Made by a program: the position numbers and the translations under genes. From NCBI GenBank assembly GCA_910586255.1, contig CAJUHR010000014.1, positions 1 to 64,000 of the forward strand: 64,000 bases of DNA. Reading direction: 5' to 3'. Shown here piece by piece: positions 26,238 to 34,132 of this stretch; position 1 is the stretch's first letter; the number at the start of each line of letters is the position of its first letter. The notes beneath the pieces are model-generated. The model saw only the letters and a program-made list of their open reading frames with translations. It had not been told where the DNA came from and did no database searches. The DNA comes from an uncultured Lachnospiraceae bacterium. GTDB taxonomy: Bacteria > Bacillota > Clostridia > Lachnospirales > Lachnospiraceae.

Positions 26238-26678
26238 TTATTTGTAGTCATGTTTGATTTTATGATAGTCAGAAATGATGTTTTCAAACGTGATATTCTT
26301 TAGGCTTTCACATAAATCATTGCTGATTTTCTGATAAGAACAATCCAATACATTGTGTATGTTTTTCCCTATGGGACATAACGGTGAGGGCAATGGGTGA
26401 AGTCCGATAAGCTTAGAAGCGAAGTTCGGTTCTATTGCCTTGCATATTCGGTATAACGTAATTTCATTTGGCAGACAATTCAATGTTGTACCACCTGTAC
26501 CAAATTTAACAGATATTATACCATCTTTTTTCAACGAGCTTATGATTTTTCGGATTGTAACAGGGTTGATTCCAGTAGATAACGATAAAAGGTCACTGGT
26601 TACTTTTTGCGTATCTCCATATTCAAAAATAAAAATAAGGCAATGAATAGCAACGGAACATTTTGTACTGATATGCAT
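26238..26678 (-). CDS. Rrf2-family regulator
   Basis: 146 residues. Winged-helix protein starting MHISTKCSVAIHCLIFIFEY, with the recognition part TGINPVTIRKIISSLKKDGI. Cysteines are few (Cys in the LPSPLCPIG region and LDCSY), so Fe-S binding is possible but uncertain. The ATG at 26678 follows AAGGGG. It faces the remnant flavodoxin/ferredoxin gene across a promoter with an inverted repeat (26729-26747), its likely operator. Confidence 0.82.
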   Translation of the reverse strand: MHISTKCSVAIHCLIFIFEYGDTQKVTSDLLSLSTGINPVTIRKIISSLKKDGIISVKFGTGGTTLNCLPNEITLYRICKAIEPNFASKLIGLHPLPSPLCPIGKNIHNVLDCSYQKISNDLCESLKNITFENIISDYHKIKHDYK

Positions 26679-26725
26679 GGCGTTTCCCCTTTCTTTTTGA
26701 GATTGTATCATATATTCGCATTGGT

Positions 26726-26761
26726 GTAAATCTTGACATCACACCAGAAGATTGCTATAAT
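26726..26761 (+). promoter_or_regulatory. consensus promoter with inverted-repeat operator, in front of a deleted gene
   Basis: TTGACA (26733-26738), 17 nt, TATAAT (26756-26761) on the plus strand. GGTGT...ACACC (from about 26723 to 26745) brackets the -35 and would suit the Rrf2 protein encoded next to it. Confidence 0.65.
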
Positions 26762-26770
26762 AATGATGTT

Positions 26771-27031
26771 GTGGAGAAAAGCGGCTTTAAAGTAATTGCT
26801 GCTATTGCCGCTATTGCAGAGCATTCTATCATGCACCAGTATGCAGCAGGCAGACCAGATGCAAAAGACAGGAGTGAGTTAAGCAGTTTTGCAAAAAAGG
26901 TTTTAGAAAAAATAAACAGTGATTCCGCTAAATTTCCTACACTGCAAATTCCGGGCAATCGTCATACAGAGAACACATCATGTATACGTTTAACGGCTTT
27001 TGCAAGACTTTTACTTCTTTATCTCTCATGA
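26771..27031 (+). pseudogene. 5'-deleted fragment of an EFR1-type flavodoxin/ferredoxin gene
   Basis: The frame reads GFKVIAAIAAIAEHSIMHQY, AAGRPDAKDRSELSSFAKKV and LQIPGNRHTENT. This aligns with the middle of the intact EFR1 protein at 10985-11767 (SAEHNIVRSIGAGRPD, VPGNRPFKKF). The flavodoxin N-terminus is missing because the fragment joins directly to the promoter, and the ferredoxin cysteines are missing downstream. So the Rrf2 target gene was deleted on both sides. Confidence 0.65.
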
Positions 27032-27252
27032 GCAAAATCCTGACATCCGATTCCCACCGTCCTTGCCATGGCCCTGCTCTCCCCCTTCCTTGTTCCCTGT
27101 CCTTTTCCTTATCTGCAGTATACCGAAGGATTCCCAAAAATACAAACATTTCTTTCCGACAAAACAGAAAGCATCCCATCCGCGGAATGCTTTCCTTCTC
27201 AATCATGTCTCCAAAGCCGCTGACGGCTCCGCCGTTATACCCGCAAGCACTT

Positions 27253-27316
27253 TTATTTGCCAAATGCTGTACCAGGGTGATTTACCCGAAAATAAGGGAA
27301 TTATGTTGGCAAATAA
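27253..27316. repeat. hairpin between the EFR1 remnant and GH130_2
   Basis: Outer arms TTATTTGCCAA/TTGGCAAATAA (11 bp, perfect) around a small inner hairpin GGGTGATTTACCC. It is 29 nt past the GH130_2 stop and may end that transcript, though no clear T-run follows. The region 27032-27344 has no gene. Confidence 0.5.
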
Positions 27317-27344
27317 TTTGACTCACAGGTAGAAAAATCCCAGC

Positions 27345-28358
27345 CTACCGGATTCCTATCTCTTTATCACTCTCCGTCAACCTGCTGTGTTCCTTAATAT
27401 ACGCTGTAATCTCATCCGCCCTGGTAAACGCCAGACCGATATAGCTGTCCGCCGCCCCATAGTAAATGGCGATCCGACCGTCTGCCGGGTCGCAGACCGT
27501 GGCGCAGGGGAAACATACATTAGGCACAAAGCCCCGCTCCTCATACCATTCCTCCGGCGTCAGCAGAAAGTTCTCACAGCGGTATTTGACAATGGAGGGA
27601 TTCTCCAAATCCAGTATGGCTCCGCCAATGCTGTACACATAGCCATTGCAGGTTCCCGTCACTCCGTGATAGAAAAGGAGCCAGCCCTCATCCGTCTCAA
27701 TGGGTGCGGCGCCGCCGCCGATCTTTAGCACCTGCCACCATTCCTCTCCCTTGCCCATCACGTGACGGTGCTTTCCCCAGTACACCAGATCCGGGCTCTC
27801 GCTAAGGAAAATGTCTCCAAAGGGCGTATGTCCGCTGTCGCTGGGCCGGGACAGCATCATAAAATTCCCATGTACCTTTCTGGGAAACAGCACCGCGTTC
27901 CGGTTAAAGGGCAGAAACGGATTCTCCAGCCTCTCAAACACCTTAAAATCCTTTGTCTTTGCCATTCCGATGGCTGCCCCATAGAAATCCTGGCACCAGA
28001 TCACATAGTAGGTGTCCTCCACCTTCACCAGGCGGGGGTCATAGGCATACCTGGGCATAAATTCCTTCCCGTTTCCATCCACAAAATGAATCTTTTCTTC
28101 CTCAAAATTCCAGCGGATTCCGTCCCCGCTTCTCCCCATATAAATGTAAGGAATCCCGTTAACCTGCTCACCCCGGAACACGCCGATAAACCCGTCCTCA
28201 AAGGGAACCACCGCCGAATTGAAAATCCTGGCCACACCCTTCACCGGATTTCTCCCGATGATCGGATTCTCCCGATACCGCCAGACTGGCGCATCGGTTG
28301 GCTTTGTCTCCGGCTCCTGCCACGGCATGTTTTTGATCTCTGGTGCAATAATCTTCAT
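27345..28358 (-). CDS. beta-1,4-mannooligosaccharide phosphorylase (GH130_2)
   Basis: A 337-residue GH130 enzyme. Landmarks: NPVKGVARIFNSAVVPFEDG (about 39-58), the catalytic-Asp segment YAYDPRLVKVEDTYYVIWCQ, HTPFGDIFLSESPDLVYWG, and WWQVLKIGGGAAPIETDEGW. Length and motifs fit the subfamily acting on mannooligosaccharides, releasing mannose-1-phosphate from the non-reducing end in the cytoplasm. It follows the GH36 gene on the same strand (282-nt gap), so galactose is removed first. The start follows a GAGG site. Confidence 0.9.
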   Translation of the reverse strand: MKIIAPEIKNMPWQEPETKPTDAPVWRYRENPIIGRNPVKGVARIFNSAVVPFEDGFIGVFRGEQVNGIPYIYMGRSGDGIRWNFEEEKIHFVDGNGKEFMPRYAYDPRLVKVEDTYYVIWCQDFYGAAIGMAKTKDFKVFERLENPFLPFNRNAVLFPRKVHGNFMMLSRPSDSGHTPFGDIFLSESPDLVYWGKHRHVMGKGEEWWQVLKIGGGAAPIETDEGWLLFYHGVTGTCNGYVYSIGGAILDLENPSIVKYRCENFLLTPEEWYEERGFVPNVCFPCATVCDPADGRIAIYYGAADSYIGLAFTRADEITAYIKEHSRLTESDKEIGIR

Positions 28359-28640
28359 CCTTATACCTCCTCATTGCCCGGTTATATGCTGTTGTTTCGG
28401 GCATTTCTTTATTCTCGCTTTTCTTTGTTCTTCGCTTTTTGCTCCCGGCTTTTCTCTCCCGGCTTTTCTCTGCCTTTGGCCGTTTATCGCTCTTGGTCTT
28501 TCCCTGAACTTAGCCGCTCATTATTCTCCCATTATCCTGATTCCGGCCATTAGATTCTTACGTTGTAACAGTTCTGATAACCCTTCAACTATTACCTTAC
28601 GTTTTCATTAGTCAAAAAAATCAAATTTTTCTCTTTGCGC

Positions 28641-30881
28641 TTACACCCGCGTAAGATGAATCATCTTACTCATAAAATCCCCATCCATTCGGGGAATCAA
28701 AAGACCTCCGTACATCAGAAGCGCTCCCTTATATATCTGGCCGGTCATGGTCTGAGCTTCCCTTGCCTGCCGGTTCTCCTCCGGCCCAATCTCCTCCAGC
28801 CGATACTCTGCCTCCGGATCCAGCCCTTTAAGCCGAAGCTTCCGGCTGTGCCAGTTGGGCTCCGCCAGCACCTGCACATAAGTCATTAATGCCTCGCTCT
28901 TATCCTTTGAGACCACCTGCCAGCAGTCATACCTATGATTTTCTCCCCAGGAGGCGATCCGATAATAATCCCCTTCCCGCATCAGGGGCTGGAACCGATG
29001 GTACATTTCCACCTGCTTTTCTATCTGCCATTTCTCCTCCTCCGGCAGCTTGGTGATATCCAGCTCATAGCCGAATGTCCCTGCCATGGCCACATGTCCC
29101 CGGGTGTGGAAGGGCGTCATCCGCCCCACAATATGGTTGGGACAAGCACTCACATGGGCCCCCATGGTGCTTAAGGGATACAAAAGCGCTGTTCCTTCCT
29201 GAATGGCCAGCCGCTCCACCGCATCCGTGTCGTCAGAGCACCAGATCTGAGGACTGTAATACAGCATCCCCGGGTCAAAGCGGGCGCCGCCGCTGGCACA
29301 GTTCTCCAGCAAAAGCTCCGGAAATTCCCTGGTAAGCCGCTCCTGCAGCTCATACACTCCCAGCACATACCGGTGGAACAGCTCCCCCTGATGCTCCCGC
29401 CCCAGACAGACACTGCCCACATCTGTCATCTGCCGGTTCATATCCCATTTCACATAGGAGATGGGCGCACTCCGCAGAATCCTGGCCACGGACTCATACA
29501 CATAGTCCACCACCTCCGGCTGAGACAGATCCAGCACATACTGAGCGCGGCTCTGAACCGGCTCCCTTCCCGGAATGTGAATAGCCCAGTCGGGACGGGC
29601 CCGGTACAGCTTAGAATCCGGCGAAACCATCTCCGGCTCAAACCAGATGCCAAATTCCAGCCCCATATTCCTCACCTGCTCCACCAGATATTTCAGTCCT
29701 CCGGGCAGCTTTTTCTCATTGACCTCCCAGTCTCCCAGAGAACCCTCGTCAATGTTCCGGTCGCCAAACCAGCCGTCATCCATCACCAGCATCTCGATGC
29801 CCCGCCTTTTCGCCTCCCTGGCAATGTCCAAAAGCTTCTCCGTATCAAAGTCAAAATAAGTTGCCTCCCAGTTGTTGATGAGAATCGGCCGCTTCTTGTG
29901 GAGATAAGGGCTGCGGATCAAATGTCCCCGATACAGGTCATGGAAAATATGGCTCATTTTCCCCAGCCCCTCATCCGAATAGACACACACCACCTCCGGT
30001 GTGACAAAGGTCTCCCCCGGCTTTAGCACCCACTCAAATCCCTCCGGGTTAATCCCCATCAGAAGCCTTAAGCTGCCGAACTGGCTCACCTCCGCCTCGG
30101 CTACAAAATTCCCCGAGTAGACAAAATGCATGGCCCAGACCTCTCCCCGGTCCTGTCCCCCATCCCGTCCCGTCACTGCCAAAAAGGGATGATCCTGATG
30201 CCCCGATTCTCCTCTGAAGGAGGACACCATCTGCTTGCCAAAGGCCAGCGGCCGCCGCACCACATGGCGCTCCCTGGCCCAGGAACCCCCCAGGGTCAAA
30301 AGATCTCCCTCCTCCATGTCCATATCCATACAGGCCGACAACGCCCTCTCCAGATATAAAGGCTTCTCTCCCTCGTTAACCAGCTCCACACCACGCACCA
30401 CCGCCTCGCTGTCCGCAAACACACTGTAGCGCAAAATCACCTTCAGACCCAGTACCCGGTCCCGGCAGTCCAGCTCCAGGGTCATCCCGGCTCCGTCCTT
30501 ATCTTCCCGGCAGAAGGTAGCCGGCAGTCCCGGCAGCTCCGGCTTCCCCTCCAGGATCCGATATCCTTCATAGGAAAGCTCACATCCCCGAAAGCCTTCC
30601 TCATTTCTCACATTCAGGCTGCTGTCCCGATAATCCCCCATACCCCAGGTAGAATATTCTGTGGGAAACGCATCCGCAAAGGAGCATTTTTCCCGCAGGT
30701 TCTTTGATGGCACAAAAGGCGCTTCCTCCGTCCGCATCAGACATCCGCACCGGTTGTCACCCATCCTCTTCCCGAAATACACATGCCCTACATACTTCCC
30801 GTCTGCAATCCCGATCACATACTCCACATCCCCTGCCGTCATCCGAAACAGGTTTTCCGCTTCCAAATGCTCAATTCTCAT
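28641..30881 (-). CDS. GH36 alpha-galactosidase
   Basis: A 746-residue GH36 enzyme without signal peptide. N-terminal beta-sandwich, then the barrel: VMDDGWFGDRN near residue 390, the nucleophile Asp in YVKWDMNRQMTDVGS (about 473-487), CASGGARFDPGMLYYSPQIW and the acid/base Asp in CSDDTDA near 545. It removes alpha-1,6-galactose side groups from imported galactomanno-oligosaccharides. I prefer the ATG at 30881: AGGAGG lies 8 nt upstream, while the frame itself opens at 30923. The promoter is at 31087-31115. Confidence 0.92.
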   Translation of the reverse strand: MRIEHLEAENLFRMTAGDVEYVIGIADGKYVGHVYFGKRMGDNRCGCLMRTEEAPFVPSKNLREKCSFADAFPTEYSTWGMGDYRDSSLNVRNEEGFRGCELSYEGYRILEGKPELPGLPATFCREDKDGAGMTLELDCRDRVLGLKVILRYSVFADSEAVVRGVELVNEGEKPLYLERALSACMDMDMEEGDLLTLGGSWARERHVVRRPLAFGKQMVSSFRGESGHQDHPFLAVTGRDGGQDRGEVWAMHFVYSGNFVAEAEVSQFGSLRLLMGINPEGFEWVLKPGETFVTPEVVCVYSDEGLGKMSHIFHDLYRGHLIRSPYLHKKRPILINNWEATYFDFDTEKLLDIAREAKRRGIEMLVMDDGWFGDRNIDEGSLGDWEVNEKKLPGGLKYLVEQVRNMGLEFGIWFEPEMVSPDSKLYRARPDWAIHIPGREPVQSRAQYVLDLSQPEVVDYVYESVARILRSAPISYVKWDMNRQMTDVGSVCLGREHQGELFHRYVLGVYELQERLTREFPELLLENCASGGARFDPGMLYYSPQIWCSDDTDAVERLAIQEGTALLYPLSTMGAHVSACPNHIVGRMTPFHTRGHVAMAGTFGYELDITKLPEEEKWQIEKQVEMYHRFQPLMREGDYYRIASWGENHRYDCWQVVSKDKSEALMTYVQVLAEPNWHSRKLRLKGLDPEAEYRLEEIGPEENRQAREAQTMTGQIYKGALLMYGGLLIPRMDGDFMSKMIHLTRV

Positions 30882-31086
30882 GCTATGTATCCTCCTGACT
30901 TCTGAAATAATTTTGTCCTCCAAAACCTATACGGTCTCAGATAGTCTGAAACGTCCCTTCATCAATTTTTTTGTTTTAATCAAGCTTAACTCTTTCTTTT
31001 CCTTTTTCTTTCCTCCTTGCTAATGGGACATTTTTATACATTCTACCATTCTATTTGAAATATTGCCCCTCCTTCAATTTAGTTTA

Positions 31087-31115
31087 ATTATAATATTAAT
31101 TTAGCTTAATTACAA
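31087..31115 (-). promoter_or_regulatory. promoter and operator-like boxes of GH36-GH130_2
   Basis: TTGTAA (31115-31110), 17 nt, TATAAT (31092-31087). The spacer carries ATTAAGCTAAATTAAT and TTAAACTAAATTGAA follows the -10, near-palindromic relatives of the boxes at 18824 and 52133. The leader is about 200 nt and contains two purine-rich GGAGG stretches before the real start. The 30882-31518 stretch holds this promoter, AT-rich DNA (31116-31310) and the direct repeat below, but no gene. Confidence 0.68.
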
Positions 31116-31352
31116 TAGTAAATTAAAGTGTTTCTCTATTTTTGTTAATTATATACTATTTTTCTTCCATTTTATTGCTGTTATCACCAATTTTACGTCT
31201 CAATTTTCTTTATTCTTTTATTTTCCATTCTCATAAAATTAATTTTTATTTTCATTAATTTAATCTATTTTTATCTTTACAAAAACTTTCATCCTGTTTT
31301 ACTCTTATTTCATATTCTCGCAGAGTCTAACCTGCAAATCTGCCGGTTCCCA

Positions 31353-31392
31353 CAACATGATATCAGGATTCCCAACATGGTATCAGGATTCC
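31353..31392. repeat. tandem 20-nt direct repeat
   Basis: Two adjacent copies of CAACATGATATCAGGATTCC with one difference (A to G at the eighth base of the motif). It lies between the GH36 promoter region and the 3' end of the paralog gene at 31519. Confidence 0.75.
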
Positions 31393-31518
31393 AAGATTGC
31401 AAAATCCGATGCTTGCTTGCAAGAGGCCCTTTTGCCCTTAGAACCCGACAAAAAGCACCGAAAAATAGCCGTTTTTTGCAGACAAATGAGCGGACAGGCA
31501 AAAACAGTGAGACAGGTT

Positions 31519-32799
31519 TTATCTCCCGTCCCACTGTCCATTTAAAAAACAATCTTCGTATGTTCTTTTCACCATCTCATAGCCAAACCGTTTTCTTGCC
31601 CGGTCCATCTGTTCTCCCAGCAAATCCGCCTGCCGCTCAAAATAGGCGGCCACCTCCAGACAAGGCCACTCCCTGCCCGCTTCCTTTGTGTCCCCGGACT
31701 TCCGGAGCTTCCCAATTTCTTTCATATCTCCTACGTTCCAATCCTCCTTGGCCTCCCTTTCCTCCTCCAGCTTCATCCACACCGTCTCCGTCCCCTGCTC
31801 CTTAAGCATCCGGAAATAGCAGTGCCAGCACAGCGACCAATACAGGCAGTCCAGCGGCGTCTCCGTCCCTTCTCTCCTGTCCCGATCATCCTCCTCCGCC
31901 AGCCGCAACCGCTCCTCAAGCCGGGACCAGTCTCCCGCCAGAGAATGTAAAAGCACCATATGGGTATCCCTCACCGCATCCGCTATTGGTTTCTCATACA
32001 GCCTCCGCCACTTTTCAAAAAAACGGACAAACATCCGGCTGTGCCCTATTTTCAGGCAATCCAGAATCGCCTCATATACCAGCGCCTCCTCCTTTGCCGC
32101 CTCACACTTGTCAAAGCACCAGCGGTATTTTACCGGAATCGCCCGCTCACAGAGCCTTGCAATCAGCTCTTCCACCTCTTCCGGTTCCTCACAGAGCACA
32201 TAATAGCCGATCATCTGCAGCCCGTAATAGCAGACATAACACCAATTTTTATAATCCGCCCGCTCAAGTTTCCTTTTAGCTTCCTCCGCCAGCTCCCTGT
32301 CCCGATTCATCTTTGCAAGGCTCATCACCTTTTGATAATCCCCATTGTTCCATTCACTCCCATACCTTTCATGAAACTCCCGGAAAATGCCCAGCATCTG
32401 CTGGATCTTCCCATCGTCAATCTGGGGATAATCCAGATAAAACCCCAGAATCAGCGCCGTGACCTGGACCCGCCACTCCTGCGCCGTCTGTCCGGCCTGC
32501 TTCCCCACATGAAGGGCACTATCCCGATGAAAAAGCTCGGCAAGACGGAATGCCCGGCGAAGGTCATTTACCTTATTCCGGCGAACCAGCCAGAAAAGCC
32601 TGGACATATCATAAAAATACACATGCCAGTCTTCCATCTCCCTGGCACGGGCCAAAATCCGCTCCATCAGCGGCACCAGAGCCGGCGCGTTGTCATCCCA
32701 GCTGCTATAGCCTCCTGTAGTCAGATGATTGGCCCGGTTCACCATCTCCCAAAGCTTGTCGTCCGCTACACGGCTTCTCTTAAGATCTCCCAGAATCAT
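31519..32799 (-). CDS. uncharacterised helical-repeat-like protein, paralog B
   Basis: 426 residues, no signal peptide, mostly alpha-helical and rich in Trp, Arg and Glu. It matches paralog A at 32825 over its whole length: ILxxLKRxRVxDxxLWEMxxxxN at the start, WDDNAPALVPLMERILARAR, RRAFRLAELFHRDSAL, YPQIDDGKIQQMLGIFREF, VKYRWCFDKCEAAKEEALVY, HSLAGDWSRLEERLRLAEED and YGYEMVKRTYEDCF-type ends. The pattern suggests TPR- or HEAT-like repeats that bind another protein (inference). Last gene of a four-gene run with paralog A, the Hsp90-like ATPase and the DUF4272-type gene. I know no function. Confidence 0.7.
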   Translation of the reverse strand: MILGDLKRSRVADDKLWEMVNRANHLTTGGYSSWDDNAPALVPLMERILARAREMEDWHVYFYDMSRLFWLVRRNKVNDLRRAFRLAELFHRDSALHVGKQAGQTAQEWRVQVTALILGFYLDYPQIDDGKIQQMLGIFREFHERYGSEWNNGDYQKVMSLAKMNRDRELAEEAKRKLERADYKNWCYVCYYGLQMIGYYVLCEEPEEVEELIARLCERAIPVKYRWCFDKCEAAKEEALVYEAILDCLKIGHSRMFVRFFEKWRRLYEKPIADAVRDTHMVLLHSLAGDWSRLEERLRLAEEDDRDRREGTETPLDCLYWSLCWHCYFRMLKEQGTETVWMKLEEEREAKEDWNVGDMKEIGKLRKSGDTKEAGREWPCLEVAAYFERQADLLGEQMDRARKRFGYEMVKRTYEDCFLNGQWDGR

Positions 32800-32824
32800 A
32801 GATTTCCTCCCATAGCATATTTCA

Positions 32825-34132
32825 TCAGCCTTGATTTAGGAATCTGAAAGGCAGGCATTCTTCATACGTTCTTTTCACTCCTGCATAATCGAATCGCTTC
32901 CGGGCCTGAGCCATCCGCCCTCCCAGCGCATCCGCCTGCTTCTCGAAATATTCCGCCGCCTCCAGACAAGCCCATTTCCGGCACCCCTTTTCAGGCTTAG
33001 GGCTGAAAGCCTCCCCGCTTTGCACCTTTGGCTCTGTACGGTCATCCTGCTCTGATATTCCTGCTTCTCCGCCCTCTGCCCCAACCGTCTGCCCTTCCTC
33101 CCCCAGCTTCATCCACACGGCTTTAACCCCCCGCTTATCCAGCATCCGGAAATAGCAATACCAGCAAAGGGAACGATACAAACTCTCTAATGGCGTCTCC
33201 TTCCCCTCCTGCCTGTCCCGGTCATCCTGCTCCGCCAACCTCAGCCGCTCCTCAAGCCGCGACCAGTCCCCGGCAAGGGAATGAAAAAACACCTTGTTTG
33301 CGACCCATATCTCACCTGTTTCCGGTTCTTCAAACACCTGCTTCCACGCTTGAAATAACCGGGCAAACATCTGGCTGTGCCCCGCATTCAGACAATCCTG
33401 GAGTACCTCGGATTTCAATTCTTCCTCTTTTGCCCGTGAACATTTGTCAAAACACCAATGATACTTTATTGGGATTGACCTCCTGCAGATCCTCGCGACC
33501 ATTTCCAGGATTCCTTCCTCATCCTCATGCAGCACATAATATTCAAGCATTGGTTTCCCGTAAAAGCAAACATAGCAATTAAACCTGCCATCTACCTTCT
33601 CAACCTTTTCCTTCGCCTCTTCCGCCAGTTCCTTATCCCGGTTCAAAAATGCCAGCTTCATCACCTGAGCATAATTCGAATAATTCCCGCCGCCCTTCCA
33701 TTCCCGCAAATTCCGGAAAATTCCAAGCATAACCTCAATCTTTTCATCATCAATCTGGGGATACTCCCGATAAAAGTCCAGGATCAGGGCCGCCGCATCC
33801 ACCCGCCTGAATCCGGATCCGTCATCATTTTCCGCCAGGCCCAGGGCATAGTCCCGGTGAAAAAATTCCGCCAGCTTAAATGCCCTGGAAATGTCCTTTG
33901 TCTTTCTCCGCTGAACCAGCCACAAAAGCTGCGCGACATTGCAAAAATAGGTCTCCCAGTCCCCCTTCTCCCTAGCGTAAAGCAAAACCCTCTCCATCAG
34001 CGGCACCAGCGTCCCCGCATTGTCCTCCCAACTTTCATAGCTGTTTTCCCTGGTCAGCTTATTGACCTGTTCAATCATCTCCCATAGCCTGCCGTCCTTC
34101 ACCCGTTCTCTTTTCAACTCTCTCAGAATCAT
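32825..34132 (-). CDS. uncharacterised helical-repeat-like protein, paralog A
   Basis: 435 residues, arising by tandem duplication with paralog B (25 nt downstream). Same order of motifs, for example WEDNAGTLVPLMERVLLYAR, RAFKLAEFFHRDYALG, IPIKYHWCFDKCSRAKEEEL, HSLAGDWSRLEERLRLAEQ. An extra acidic/Gly linker lies at about 355-390. Its ATG overlaps the stop of the Hsp90-like gene (ATGA), so both are made together. This coupling, and a repeat-like fold, suggest a partner or client adaptor of the Hsp90-like protein. Confidence 0.72.
   Translation of the reverse strand: MILRELKRERVKDGRLWEMIEQVNKLTRENSYESWEDNAGTLVPLMERVLLYAREKGDWETYFCNVAQLLWLVQRRKTKDISRAFKLAEFFHRDYALGLAENDDGSGFRRVDAAALILDFYREYPQIDDEKIEVMLGIFRNLREWKGGGNYSNYAQVMKLAFLNRDKELAEEAKEKVEKVDGRFNCYVCFYGKPMLEYYVLHEDEEGILEMVARICRRSIPIKYHWCFDKCSRAKEEELKSEVLQDCLNAGHSQMFARLFQAWKQVFEEPETGEIWVANKVFFHSLAGDWSRLEERLRLAEQDDRDRQEGKETPLESLYRSLCWYCYFRMLDKRGVKAVWMKLGEEGQTVGAEGGEAGISEQDDRTEPKVQSGEAFSPKPEKGCRKWACLEAAEYFEKQADALGGRMAQARKRFDYAGVKRTYEECLPFRFLNQG

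Noticed and set aside
24975..27316. Prophage or complete integrative element in the decayed island
   Set aside because: No integrase, capsid, relaxase or attachment repeats; only isolated gene remnants and a regulator.
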